Source of the DNA: Aurifilum marmelostoma
Taxonomy: Eukaryota > Ascomycota > Sordariomycetes > Diaporthales > Cryphonectriaceae
Direction of reading: 5' to 3'
DNA length: 64,000 nt
NCBI GenBank assembly: GCA_027559495.1
Contig: JAMXSV010000008.1
Location: 2,170,001-2,234,000 of the forward strand
In this document: in pieces, positions 45,768-58,675 of the stretch
How the letters are laid out: each line of letters opens with the position of its first letter
How positions within the stretch are numbered: position 1 is the stretch's first letter
Notes under the pieces: generated by a model
Seen by the model: the letters and a program-made list of their open reading frames with translations, nothing else
What the model was told of the DNA's origin: nothing
Databases searched by the model: none
Position numbers and translations under genes: made by a program

Positions 45768-48700
45768 CTCGAGCCAGCCGTGGCATTGAGATCAGGCAGA
45801 CGCAGCGGTAGAGACGACTGCGGTCTTTTGAGGTTGTCGTGTGGGCAGGAACGTCTGGGTGGGTTTGTTGTGGGGGTCGGCAAGCTTGTGAAAATAAAAA
45901 AAGTTGAGACGGTCGCGGTGCTTGGAGGATGGGTCTTCCGTGCGGAGCCGGGCTCGGGGCCTATTCAGCGGTACGTGCACCTCCCGTATTTATGGGACCA
46001 ACGGCGGGCCGGCCCTATAATTATCACTGAGCCACTGAAGCCGCAACACTAACCTTCTAACCTCCAACATCTCTGCATCGGGTACTACCACCATATATAT
46101 TACAAGCAGATGATGCATCCTTTTAGGGAGATGGAATTTAGAGATGTAGTTAATTGTTCATTGACTGAGAGTGACCAGCATGACTTTGCCTGTCTGCTGA
46201 TCCCCCCCCCCCCACCCAACAAAGGAACCCTTCAGATAAACAATTCGGGCTTGACAAACCTCAGAACTACTGTGATGTCTACTCTCCTTCACAAATCTTT
46301 AGGGCATTCACTGAAATGGTAATATGACTTTAAAGGTCTATCAAGTAATTTGGAACATATAACATTAACTTCTTTCTATAGGGTACACAGCAGCTAGAAA
46401 AATTATAGATTGGCCGTGTCAGTAAAAGTGTGAGTATAACTTTGTCCCAAGGTCCAGGGCTTTATGAACATATGGAGCAAATAAGCCTGACTAAAAAAGG
46501 AACGGCTGGTAATCACGGTGGTATTACAGGATCGTCTAGCCATCTTAAGATGCTCAGTGTGGAAAGGGCTGGTGATATTGCAAGTAGTTTCATCGCCGTG
46601 TAGGTATTTCATGAACATGGCTGCCCGTCGTGTGATACAGCACAAGGATCCCAAGTCAAATTGCAGCCCTAGAGAACCATGTTGATATCGACTTAAAGGG
46701 CCATATATCTAAGTCAAGATAGAGGCATCCCGCTCTGTATATCTTCCTGGTGGCTGACAGCATATTCGGCGGAAGGTCACAAGGAGATCAACCCACAGCA
46801 ATCTAGACGCTACTCAATACTCAATGATACATGTTTTCAGCGAGAATAAACCTTGTGGAGGTGCTACACATTTGCCGTCTTGCTTACATGAGGCCACACT
46901 GAGCAAGAATGAACCGTTTGCCGTCAAGGCCCGTCAAGGACATGACGATATCCAAGCTTATTAGCGATGGCTCACAAATCGCTCACCTCAGTATCAGTCT
47001 GGACTCTGCAAAAAGCATTCAATGAGATTTCTCTAGACTTCATGTAATCAAAATGATGTTTGAGACTGAAGAAAAGCAGATTGCAGATGTGTCACCTTGG
47101 TTTGGGTCACGAGTTGCCATGAGCCCACAGGCCGCAAACCTGGACGCATGATCGTTCAGGTCCAAAATCTGCATATCATATTCACACTACATGTGCAACT
47201 TTCCCCTGCTCTTTCTATGAAAGCCACGCGAGGAAGTAGCCGTGGTTAAGACGGTAGATGACCCAATTCCTTGGTGTCTAGGTGGCAGCAAGAACACGCA
47301 CATCGCACGGTCGAAAAGCTGACCTCATGGGGACTTTTGTACAAGGAGCATCCTGTATTCTAGATCCTAATCTGCTATTCATTTCCAATGCCTATAGCGA
47401 TGAAGCAATAGTACCTAATTAGTTGAAGAGAACGTAATGTCTGTATGGGCTCGTTTCTTGATAGATCATTCAGCACTAAAGGAAGAAAGGGCTGGACACC
47501 TGCTCCAACCAAAACTAAAGATCAGGGCAGTTGACAAAAGACCTTGAGTGAGTAGGTTTAGACCATAAGTAATTATTGAAAGGACCAAAGTGGTCATCTG
47601 GAGACAAGTGCACATCAGGGGGGAATACCCAGGCCAGCCGAAGGAACCAGAGCCACCCTTGTGACACACACTCTTGAACCAACAAAGAGAAGTGCTAATT
47701 GTATATTCTTGCGCAGGGCGTGGACATGGGATACCCTCGTACACATTTTATCTAATATTCAGTCACTCTAGGATAGGAAGCAGTGCTTTGTCTGAGAGCG
47801 ATGCCACCGCACACTGCGTCCTCATCGTCTTTCCTACCGAACGCAACCGCTCAACGGTAAACCGACGATTATCGTGTATAGTGTTCATTCCTAGAATAAA
47901 GACTTCCAAGGCCAGCTGTTGTCGGGTTAATCTAGTCCAAAAAGAAGAGATGTGATGGAAGACTCAAGAGTGATGGGATGCCTCGGAGCCAGGATCGGAC
48001 ACTTGAGACCTGCAGAGTTATAATTACTCTCCGTCGTCACGGAGAATGCTGGCGCCGTGAGAAGTAATTAGTGTACTAGACCATTATGCCAGGGACAGCA
48101 GAACTCGGGCTTTTATGTAAGAAGTATTCAGGAGTAGCCCTTGAACGTGAATGCTTCTATATGAGCTTTGTAGATAACTGAAAAGAGACTACTTGTCTTG
48201 AAACAATTTGCTTCAATAGCCGATATGTACATTCCATGCCTCCGATCGGGTAAGTATCAGAAACTCCGCGAGGGTCTTACCGTTTCGCACCCCTCACAAG
48301 AGTGTCTAGATTATGCGTGTTCTCGGCTCACAATAACGAGGTCCTGGAGAGACCGTGCGAGGTGGCATGGGAACCAGGGCCGCAACTCGGTGACTGGAAG
48401 GCGTTGTGACCGAGACCGAGACGACGTGATCTTGACCCTAGGGTATAGACCTTCGAGTGGAGTGCATCGAGGAGAGCATGCAGCGCATTTGGATCGTGGC
48501 GTCAAGAAACGTTTCAACAGAGACATCACAGGTACATGAATGTCAAGACCGCCTCACAAGTTCAGACTACTTGGACACCTGACGCCCTGTTCTCTCCACG
48601 GCAGCTTCACCAAAGGGCCAAAGAAAATAATGAGCTATAGGCACAGACAACCCCTGTGCTCAGCAGCACAAAGGGAACTACACGTCGCTCATTTTCTGTG

Positions 48701-51129
48701 ACTAAGAAGTTGTTGTGGGCATGTGAGGAAAGGCAACAAGGCAACTACAGCGAAAGACACGGATTACATGCTGATTGTATTTTCGACATGTCGAATTTTA
48801 AATCAGCAAGACGTCAGTGATATCTTCGACAATGGTCGTGACAACTCACTCTCTATTATTCTTTACAGTCCTTCTCACTTTTCACATAACCTATATGGGA
48901 TGTTATTCTTGTTGACAAACATGCGTATACGGCAGCCAGCTCACTTCCTTAACTCGAGCCCGGTCAGACAGTGGAGGATGGCTGAGTAATCGTGGCCCAG
49001 CAACGATATCGATGTCGTCTTCCTCATAACATACTACGTAGTAACCACATCTTCCCCGGCGCCTGATACCAGCAAGCTGGTCATATGCACAGAGCAGAGC
49101 ATTCAACCAAGCAACGGCTCTCTTGACACATTTCCTCGAAGTCTCCTAGCACATAGTACAACATGAATCTCTCTTACCCATCTCAAGCCAACGTCCAACA
49201 ACTGGACCTCGTTGTACCATTGTACCAGCCCTCTAAGACACACCACCGTTCCTGGCACCAAGACGCTCCAGGCACATCCAAGATCCCGTCCAACGTAACC
49301 TGCCCTCCCCATCTCGCCCGCTTCCGGAACATGGGAAGCCCACTGGATGTGTTCCCGCTGGGCCTGGCGCTGAATTCTGAGCCAGTCCCGTCTTTTCCCG
49401 CTGCACGCCAGAAGCTAGGAGACCAGTGGTCACCGACCCGCGCAGAGAGGGAGGGACTACGTAGACGGACCATGTACTTTTATCTGTTGTTGTTGTTGTT
49501 GTTGTACCGTGGCGATTCCCCCCTCTCTCCCTCCCCGTCCCGCCTAGGTGGGCTAGCTTGGGCGGAGCGAGTGTGATAGCCCGATCCACTGCGCTTTGGG
49601 AAGGTCACATCCCGGCTCTAGGTGGTGAATAGTAAGGATATGCGTGGTGTGATACAACGGAGCAAGCAGCTCGTAAAGGTGTGGGGGGGGGGGGTGGAGG
49701 AGGGTGGGCAGCTTCACGGTCAAAGAGGCGATGAAACAGACGCATGCGGGTTTTGTGTTTCCCAATGCGACTGGGTAAAGTAAAAAAGGGGGAGAGGGAA
49801 AGAAGAAAAAAAAGAGGCAAAATTCGGTCATTGAACGCCGAACAGGTTGAGTTCCCCGACACGCTGAGAAAAAAAAAAAGACACAAGAGAAAACGGCCCG
49901 CGGCGGGAGAAGAGACAGACAGTGAGGGTTTTCTCTCAGCCAAGATACTATGGCGAGTACATCCAGGCGGGAGGAGGAGGAGGAGGGGGAAAAAAACGGC
50001 CGACGATCGCGGGAGGGGACTTAGCCGCACTCAGCTTGTCCAGGCGAATCCGATCAGGAGAGGTCTCACAAGGGGGGTTTTTTTTGGCTGTCTTCATGAG
50101 AAACCAGGGACAGGAATAGAAAAGTTCTCTGTAATTCGCGCTCCTGAGACAGTCTCACGAGGTGAAGAGACGAAATTGTACGGCCGTAAGGGGGAGCCTC
50201 ACCTCCAACGACTTGATACCGTCTTCTTAGCGCCGCCGATGTGAGCCGCATGCGGCCAGCGTGATTCCGCATCTCCTGGATGAGCTCATGACGACCCGCC
50301 ACCGCGTGCCCCAGGTCTGGAGGAGGTGCAGGTCCTCAACATGGCCCCCCGCGCGGGATTTGGTCAAGGCCAGCTCTTGCAGAGGTAGCCCGAGATCACC
50401 TCATGATGGACAATCTCTTGATCGTCGTCGGGTAGAGCACAAGCGGGGGGGGGGGGGATTGCGGAGCCGCACCAGATCTGCGGTTTAGCAGACCAATCGC
50501 TGTGTCTGTTGCGTCCTCGAGATCCTGGAAGGGGGTGCTGTATGTGCCCAGCTTTCCTAGGTGATCGATATCACGCGGGACATCAAGCCTCGGGTGACCG
50601 GTTGGGAGAGCTGCCGTGCTCTCGAGGCTGAACCGGCTGCTATGGGCACACTCTGACCCCACAGCGCGAGCCGCTGTTGAGGAGATCTTGGGAGGCTCTG
50701 TCGAGCCTGCCCCACTGGCACATGATCACCGTCCATGGGAACAACGTCTTCCGGTGCTGGTGGGCAGAGTCATGAGAGGCCAAGCAACTGTGGTGCCTCG
50801 GTGATCCGACGACGACCACGGGACCGATCGAAGCCGAATGGCTCGCAGTGCTGTGAAGCTATCACGCGCGCCTCGAGGACCACAGGCACAAGCGCGCGAT
50901 CGGCATCCAGATATGAAGAGGACGTCGGTAGAGTCCCGTATTGAAAGAGATAAGCATCGAGATTCTTGTAATGACTCGGGATGAAGATCCTCTATCCGGT
51001 GCTGCTTCCGCTGTCCAGGCGCCTGCCAATCTGTTTCGTGTCGTGGTCGTCGTGGTCGTCGTCGACGAGCGCACGCTTACCTTCGGGCCTTTTGAATTTA
51101 CCTGATAGCGCCTGTGGATGGAGATATCG

Positions 51130-51157
<28 letters not shown>
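51130..51157. repeat. (TG)n microsatellite
   Basis: About thirteen TG units, interrupted by a CG, followed by TGTGTGTACATGTATGTAC. Confidence 0.9.
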
Positions 51158-51161
<4 letters not shown>

Positions 51162-53420
51162 GTGTACATGTATGTACAGACGTAGAGATGGCTTCTTTCC
51201 CCACTGCACAGCGCGCCGGACCGTTGAGGTTCTCCACCGAGCGATCCGCTCAGTCGAGGTCTCGGGAAGATTTTCGAGGGTTAGTTCCTGGTGGGACAAT
51301 TCCAGATCGAGAAGACTCTGATGTTTCGAGAGGTAACCCAGAGCTAATGACAGAGATTGTTCGGACATTTTGGACAGCAGCAGGGGCCGAATCACACCGG
51401 CCCTTTGTCCCCATGTCTCAGATCGTGCCGTGATGTGCAGGGTTGTCGTGGCGGGGAGACGTGTGAAGGCTCGACGGGAATGACCTCTGCCGAGCCGGAT
51501 AGACAACACGACGACCCGTTGTGGACTGTGGACTGACGGATGAGGTCGGCTGGGTTTTTTTTATTTTTTTCTTCTTCCACAGAGATGGAGAAGCGTGCCC
51601 AGTCCAGATGTTCTTGATCGGCAACGACTCCGAATCCTGACTGGGGAAGCGGGTCAGTGATGATCTTCATGCTGGGGCCATGCAGGCCACTGAGAGAGAG
51701 GGGGAGGGGGGATCTGCTGTGGCTCATCGATGGGGCTGTCAGAGACCCGAGGCTCTGGAACCGCCGTGAGATGTGGCGCAGGGCTGCAAGTAACTTACTT
51801 CTCCAGCGGAGAAAGAAGCAAGCAAGCTGTTGTTTCCACTGCAGTGCTGCAGAGAAGGGCGCGGTCGACATGCCGCCTATAATCGAATTTCTCGACTGGT
51901 CAGTTGAAGAGACACGCGTCTGATGATTATAGGGAGAAAAGAAGAAGAAGAAAAAAAAAGGCAGAGGACAAGGAGGTATTCTCTGGCCTTCTCTGCATAT
52001 CATCTGTCAAAGATGCACTGTCTGGTCAGTCTTTTTCATTGCAATATCACATATCACCTTTCAGTGCCCAAAAAAAAAAAAAGGCAAGATGAAGCCACTT
52101 CGATGGTGGCCTCCCTCCCCCCCCCCCCCTCTTCCTCCTACATTCTCAGTTTCGAAAAAAGAGAGGAGAGAAAAATCATTCTGCCATGTAAGCGCAGAGA
52201 GCATGGTTGCCCGGTCCAGCAGGGTCTGGGAGAAATGTCCGAGAGTGGGACCTTTTAGTGCATAGGACTACCATTATAGTGCTTTGGCCCTATGGCTTAG
52301 CATCATCATGTCACATCTAGCAGCACCGTTCTCTGGTACTATGCTGGCCGTTCGTGCAGGTATGCATCGTGACGTGCCCCGGGTGCCTACTAACCCTGTC
52401 ACTCAGAGTGCAGGCTGCAGCAAGGCCCCCCTAAGCTGTTAGTGCTGAGTGGCTTCTCTGTCTCCTCGGGGGTGGGAGGGGGACGAGGTGGAGCCTACAG
52501 CACAGACGGGACCCTGTAGCGTGTGTACTTTTAGGGCCCAACAGTCCCAGCACCACCACCTGCAGGGCGTCTTGGGGGGGGCCCTAAGCCCCAGGCAGGT
52601 TTAAGGCCAGAGTCTCGGCCTCTCTAGTGTCTGGCAGGGAAGGGGGGGGGGGGAGGACATTCAAGATTCTATATCAGACCACGACGACGACGACGACGGA
52701 CAGACAGCTGTCAGAATACATTTTTTGTCCTTTTTTTCCTTTTTCTTTTTTATTTTTCAACCGTATGAAGAGAGGGCATCAGTGATTCAAAGTCATTCCG
52801 GGAGAATGTCTTGTGTATCTCTGTTTTTCCAAGGGCAACCTTCAACACTCAATGTTTTTTTTTTTTTTTGTTATGTAACATGTATCTACTTCTATACAGA
52901 CAGGCTCTGGAGTAGCCTGGACGCTATCCTATAATAATAATAGCAGCTATACTATGTACTAAAACTATGTATTCCAGAGGTCTGGTGGGATAACGCACAC
53001 GCTGCCTGGCGGGTCCCTGGTCCCGGTCGGGGCTGGCCTGACCTCCGCCCTGGCTCCCTGCATGGCCCTGGAGTTGATGGGGGACCGGTGTTTAGCTTAC
53101 TCTTTTTCCAAACGTCTCTCGCCCTTCCCTTCCCTTCCCACGCCCGCCTCGGCCAGACTCCGTAACCCATCTCTGCGTGCACTGTCGGTTCCCAGCTCGA
53201 CAAGATCGGTCACAACTTCTTTTCGACCCGACTCGACAACCTGTCTCGACTGACCGCGACTCTTTCCGACCACGCAAACAAGAACATGTCAGCAGCAGCA
53301 GAAAGAGTCGCCACCACCACCACCACCCACCACCGCAAGTACCGTGCAGGACGAGGACAGGCCTGAGTCAGCCCCCGCCTCGCACCTCGTGCGACTCGAC
53401 CTCAGCAAGTCCAGTCAGTA

Positions 53421-53451
53421 TACATACATACATACATACACACACACACAC
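53421..53451. repeat. (CATA)n/(CA)n compound repeat
   Basis: Several CATA units passing into CA units and then into a GA run up to about 53467. Confidence 0.85.
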
Positions 53452-53979
53452 GAGAGAGAGAGAGAGACATCCTGCGAGTGTCTTCTGTCCTCTCTCTGGC
53501 TGGCTATCGCGACAATCTTATCCCAAACAGACAGACACCAACCTTGATCTCTCTTCCAATCAAGGTGACGTCGGCACGGGTTGGGCGCCCACGACGGCGT
53601 TGGTCCCAGGCGCTAAGGGCTGAAGTATCCTGCTCACCCTTCGAGGCCTTCTCGACGCCAAAAAACAACACCGATCCCCTCCCCACCTGCGCTTGTGCTC
53701 TCTCACACCAGGCTGGCGGCCTTGTCGCTTTGTCTGCTGCCCCTCGACTGCCTTTGTCTCGCTCGCTACCAGAGCATCCCATCTGCCTGAAGCTGCTTGG
53801 CACCGCATCGGCTCCAGCTACCTCGCCTAGTCCCTCTTGCCTTCTGGTCTGTGCCCCACTTGGGGCCTGCCGTCTCTCGTCCATCCTCCTCGAGCTCGAC
53901 TCAAGAGAGCCTTGTGGGCAGAGCCAGTCGGATGCTGGGATACATTTGACCGCGTACTTGTGTGGGAAGGGCCACTGTC

Positions 53980-54897
53980 ATGGCCGACAGAGACTACTCC
54001 CGTGAGCCGCATAACTCATTTGGAATGGAGCTGGCAGTAGCAGCAGCAGCAGCAGCAGCAGAAGACGATGATGAGGATAAGGCCGTTCAACGGCAGCCAT
54101 CGCCTGAGAAACCATGCCCAGGCATGTCACCCTCGTCACTTCATGGGGGTACTACGAGCATAGACGCTATCGCCCTAGCCCTCAGCAGACAGCGTTTGCG
54201 CCTCGAGGCCCGCAACAGTCCACCTCCCCCGGGTTTCACGGCATCAGATGAGCATCTTGCACCCGCTCCGCGCTTCACATCCGCAGCTGCTTTCCCGCTG
54301 GAAGTGGACCAAGCATATCAAGGGCTGCCTGCAACCGCAGCTGTGGTTGACAGGTCAGCCGGGGCGCTCAACGAACAAGAGTCGTTGGAACTACGGGCCT
54401 CCATCGCAGAGAACAACAGGCGGTTGCGACGCCGGATGTCATCCAGATTCCACAAGATCGGCCAAAATTCCCGAGAGACAAAGAGCCTCGAGGAAGAGGG
54501 CGAGGAGGGGGCCATGACTCGCTCCAGCACACAGCAGCATTCCGCGCGTCCGTCGCTATCTTCAGGACCAGCCGCGATCCATACCCTGAATCTGGACAAC
54601 AGGATGGAAGTCGACTCGCCTGGCCTCGAGGTTGACGAACATGCAGGCCACGATACGGAGTCCGTCAGGCAGTCTATCGAGGAATACCTCGTGACTCGCC
54701 AGAACGCGGCCATCGGCTTCGACAGCAACGGCCAGCCGCTGTATCGGTCATCAACGGAGACCGCCCTGCGCTGTCGAAACCTTGTCAGGAGCAAACCCCG
54801 GATGCGCAAGCGGACCAAGCTGCGCGACAAACCGAGCAATGCTGCCATCTCTGCGGCAGCGAACCTGGGCCCCACCTCGACTTCGACCACACCATAG
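53980..54897 (+). CDS. hypothetical protein, 305 aa, largely disordered
   Basis: Single-exon frame starting at ATGGCCGACAGAGAC, the second Met of a slightly longer open frame; its context (TGTCATGGCC) is the better one. An Ala tract (residues 18-25) is coded by GCA repeats, followed by an acidic stretch DDDEDK. A conserved-looking helix IDAIALALSRQRLRLEARN lies at about 62-80, and another with SLELRASIAENNRRLRRRMSS at about 139-159. Near 235-265 is SVRQSIEEYLVTRQNAAIGF followed by GQPLYRSS. The C-terminus is strongly basic (RSKPRMRKRTKLRDKPS), possibly nuclear targeting. I do not recognise the family. Length, absence of stops and codon pattern support a real gene. Confidence 0.72.
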   Translation: MADRDYSREPHNSFGMELAVAAAAAAAEDDDEDKAVQRQPSPEKPCPGMSPSSLHGGTTSIDAIALALSRQRLRLEARNSPPPPGFTASDEHLAPAPRFTSAAAFPLEVDQAYQGLPATAAVVDRSAGALNEQESLELRASIAENNRRLRRRMSSRFHKIGQNSRETKSLEEEGEEGAMTRSSTQQHSARPSLSSGPAAIHTLNLDNRMEVDSPGLEVDEHAGHDTESVRQSIEEYLVTRQNAAIGFDSNGQPLYRSSTETALRCRNLVRSKPRMRKRTKLRDKPSNAAISAAANLGPTSTSTTP

Positions 54898-57520
54898 TAG
54901 TGCTGCTGCTGTAGCACACAGTACATCCCGTGATCGACAGTTATCCCACGCCCCCCCCCCCCCCCTCTCTCCTCTCCGTCTTCTCTCTTTCCTTTCCTTC
55001 TTCTTTTTTTCTTCTTCTCTTCCTCCCACCCCCGTGGTCTGGGCGTGTTAACTGTGTACTGGATTTTTGGAGTTTTGGGAATATACCCCCTGCATTTTTG
55101 GGTTCGTTGGGAGCGTTGGAGCCATTCCTTAAACGGCGTCTGATTCTCATGCAACTTAATTCTAGCATTCATCTATGCTTTGGATCTACATGATGTATAC
55201 ATTTGTCAGCACCATGAACGCCTTGGAGAGTGCAGATGCACTGTGTGCTTCAGTTTGCGACTGAAAGGCGCCTAGAGATACTTCAGGGATAACAGTACAA
55301 ATAGAAGTCTGGCTATCCGTCCGTCCACAAAGCTCCATGATGCCTGCAGCAACAAGAGTGGCCAATTCTGCACATAAGATACATCCTTGACACAGGCAGT
55401 CCCCCGTCCACCCTGACTGGCCGGCCTCAGCCTCAGATGTGCAATATTCCTCCTAAGAATAAAGGCTGCAGGGCCCAAACGCCCTTTGGCCCTGCAGGTC
55501 ATCGTGGTACATGTTACCTTTTTTTACTTTTTGTGTTACATCCGCCCCCCCCCCCCCCAAAACCCACCCAGTTCTCCTCCCAATAACTACAACCAGCCAT
55601 GTCTCAAAAAGACCACGCACGTTTCTCCTGTTTCTCTTTATAGGGCTGAAGGCTGAGCAAGCTGGCAAGGTTTCAATGCATGCATCTGTTGGTTCCAAAT
55701 CTTATCATGATGGCCCACAGGTGCGCCCTGCAGGCTGATCTCACATGCATACGTACCTGCGTACCTACTTACTAGGTAATTCTTTTCCTAGGCGCCTGCT
55801 ATAGTACAGAAGAGGACGAGCAACAACGGCTGGTATGCTGCTGCTATGGTACTTGGCATGTTTGTAGCGCCTGGACGACCTATGGAATTCTGCAACGTTT
55901 CCATCCATCTCCCCGGCGATGAAGATGGACTACCACAACTGGGCAAAGAAAAGAGTACTGAATCGGGAATACGATCGAGGCCACCTCATTGGTGATGTCT
56001 CACATTATCTCTCCCCCGTTACCTCATCTAGGAGATGCGGCCCAGCCAGAGACAGACTTGGCAGACCATGCTCGTTGGGGTCATGGACTTGACAGACGGC
56101 TCCTCTGTTGTCATTCCAGAGGATGGCCCCTCCCCCCTCCCCCCCCCCCCTTCTCAAGGTTTTTCTTTGACACACAAGTACCACTAGCCAGCTGCTAGCC
56201 TGCCCTGCCCTGCCCGCCTGGCACTCCTGGTCTGCCTGCCAGACCAAGGTCCTCCTTGCTTCGCTCGGAAATAGTACCGGTTGGTCGCTCTCTGGCAGGG
56301 CTCGAGTGGAGGTGGTGCGCAGCTTAAGCTGACCTCTCGAGGACTTCTTCACAAAGGACCAGAGAGTTTGGGGATCCCTTTGTGCGGTGACTTGTGTACC
56401 TTTGCCCCCCCCTGCCTCCCTCTCTCTCCTCTAATCCAGGTCGAAGGGCTCTTTGTCCGCCCCTCCATCAGCACGGGGATCATCACAGCTCCTGGTCTGA
56501 CTGTATGCAAGGCAGGGAAGGGTGCTGTGCTATAGTAGTAGTAGTAGTTAGTATTGTGGGTGATGGTGAGAGGGAAATGCGCCTCCTGCACTTGTTCTCC
56601 CCTGCAAGCCAGGCCCCCTTCCCTCCCCCCCCCCCAACACCCCAATATCTTTCCAAATCAGCCCTCTCTACCATGCAGGCTAGTAAATATGGCATCAATG
56701 GGAGCAAACAAATATGTCAAAAAGGTCTCGACTCTTGTCTCGGGGATCCCCTTTTCCCTGGGGGAACTAAATGACAATACCCTGTTCCAAGGAGAATGGC
56801 TTTGATGGGACCAAGGGGAAAAGAAAGAAGAAAAAAAAAGAAAAAAGGGAACACATTCCAGTAGTTGCCATTCCTACCAGCTTATGAATAGCAACAAACC
56901 CGCTGCTCGAAATTCTCTTTTTTTTTTTTTTTCCCCCTTTTTTTTCCTTCTTTCTTTTTCTCTTCTGAGACTTTCCTCTTTGATTTTAATATCATTCCTG
57001 CATGTTTACTGTTGCCATGGATATCTGCGAAAAGGGCTCCTTTCCCTCTTATACCACCCCATTTGGCTCGATAGACCAAGGAGGGTCGCTTCCCTTCCCT
57101 TCGACATGGCATTCGTTTCCGGACATCCCTCCTCGTCCACTGCGTATACCTGTTACTCCTCATCACCGTTTTCAGAAACATCATCGTTACCTGCAGCGTC
57201 ATAACCACATCCAGAGCAGCAGCAGAAACAACAGCAGCAACAGCCATACACCGGTGTCAGCCTGTGCAAGGAGGGCAGCAGCAATAACGCCCTGTCGACG
57301 ACGACGGCCTCGTCCGCAGGGGACTCTCTACAGACAGCCCGCTGCGGCCCAAACTCCAAGGGCTGTCAGCTGGTCCGCCATCCACCCCTTCCCCTCACCC
57401 TCGCCCTCGCCCTCGCCCTCGGCCCAGCCATCTCCTGGTGCCGAGCTAGGCCAGACAGGCCAAGGAGACGGGAACAAGGGAACAACAACAAGGACCTGTC
57501 CTCCCCCCCCAGAGCCAGAC
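54898..57520. other. 2.6-kb region upstream of wetA
   Basis: No separate gene supported. The frame of wetA stays open back to 57002, but that part is low in family resemblance and is treated as leader. C-runs lie at 54952-54964, 55545-55558, 56142-56150 and 57503-57510. Three CATTCC hexamers lie at 56854-56998. Confidence 0.5.
56854..56998 (+). promoter_or_regulatory. cluster of three CATTCC hexamers (possible AbaA response elements)
   Basis: CATTCC at 56854-56859, 56869-56874 and 56993-56998, all on the plus strand, 520-670 bp before the wetA start. The AbaA response element known from Aspergillus is CATTCY, and AbaA activates wetA there. Function here is inferred from this match and from the neighbouring gene only. 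Confidence 0.45.
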
Positions 57521-58088
57521 ATGGTCTTTGCCCACACCATGGACTTTACCATAGACAAAGAGGACTTCTTCCAGCTCTCCTCGTCGCCGATCCCCGGGCC
57601 TGAGGCCGGGATCCCTGCACCAGGGCACCCTCCTCTGCACCACCACCACCACCGCCACCAGCAGCCTCGGCCACCGTCCGACTTCTTTGACCAGTACGTG
57701 GTCATGGAGAGGGAGGGGGTCGACGCTCACGAGCAGGGTCACGGCGCAGAGGAGACCTTTTTTGTCCCTGTCCACGGGGAGGATGGGCTAGGGACAGACC
57801 CTCACCACCACCATCAGCTTCTTCTTCTCCAGGACCACCACCACCAGCAGCAGGCTAAGTTAGCAGCAGGGGAAGACCTGTCCCGTCCCGCCTCAGCCTT
57901 GTCCCAACACCAATCAGTGGTGGGCCTTGGTGTAGACGGCGCCGCATCCCCGCCGGGGGGGGTCAGCCGACATGATGTCGATCACCAACTCGCCTCCCTC
58001 ACTGGAAGGAGGAGCAGGCGGAGGGGGATCTGGCTCATCTGATTCGGGATCAGCCAGGTCGGGCGGGTCAATGACGAGTCATCATCTT

Positions 58089-58135
<47 letters not shown>

Positions 58136-58639
58136 CCACCACCACCACCACCACCACCACCAGCCGCAGCCGCGCCGTTCAAACCAGGCGGGCCCACACC
58201 ACCAGCAGCAGCAGATCTCGACAGGGAGCTCAGCCCCGGGCGAGGGGGGCCAGGCTGCTGCTGGTGCTGGTGCTGGTGCTGCTGGTGGTGGCAGACGTAG
58301 CTCGACCAACCACGTCGTTCTCGGCCACCTCAACCCTGAGACAGTCGAACAAAGGCGACGGCTCCTTAGTGGCCGGCGCGGGCTGGGCGCGCAGGACCAG
58401 CCCGCCGGTGGCTCCATCTCAGACTCTGAGCTGCTTAGGCTAGAGGGTCTAGCCGTGAACTCACCCCGCGGGAAGGTGGCATGTACCGCTGCGCCGTCAT
58501 CGACTGGTGGTGGTGGTGGTGGTGCTGCCGCCGCTGCTGCCGCTGCCGCCCCTGTGGTGGTATCTATACCACCCATGACCTCCTCCTCCTCCTCCTCCTC
58601 CTCCTCCTCGTCCACCTCTCCCTCCCGGGCTGGCGTTGG

Positions 58640-58675
<36 letters not shown>

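Larger units (their letters stand above)
45768..53979. other. 8.2-kb gene-poor region
   Basis: The longest stretch without a convincing gene. Frames are short or low-complexity. It includes AT-richer sequence (about 46100-48900) and homopolymer-rich sequence (49680-52900), a (TG)n repeat at 51130-51157, a CGA repeat near 52683-52698, T-tracts near 52860 and a CATA/CACA repeat at 53421-53451. The minus-strand frame 51509-50862 is the longest but crosses the TG repeat and has no family resemblance. The final 600 bp probably form the leader of the next gene. Confidence 0.5.

Noticed and set aside
50862..51509. 215-codon minus-strand open frame
   Set aside because: Contains the translated TG microsatellite and no recognisable domain; kept as unannotated.
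57002..57520. Upstream extension of the wetA frame from the Met at 57002
   Set aside because: Open, but low-complexity and without the family N-terminus, which begins at 57521; more likely the leader. A longer isoform is not excluded.
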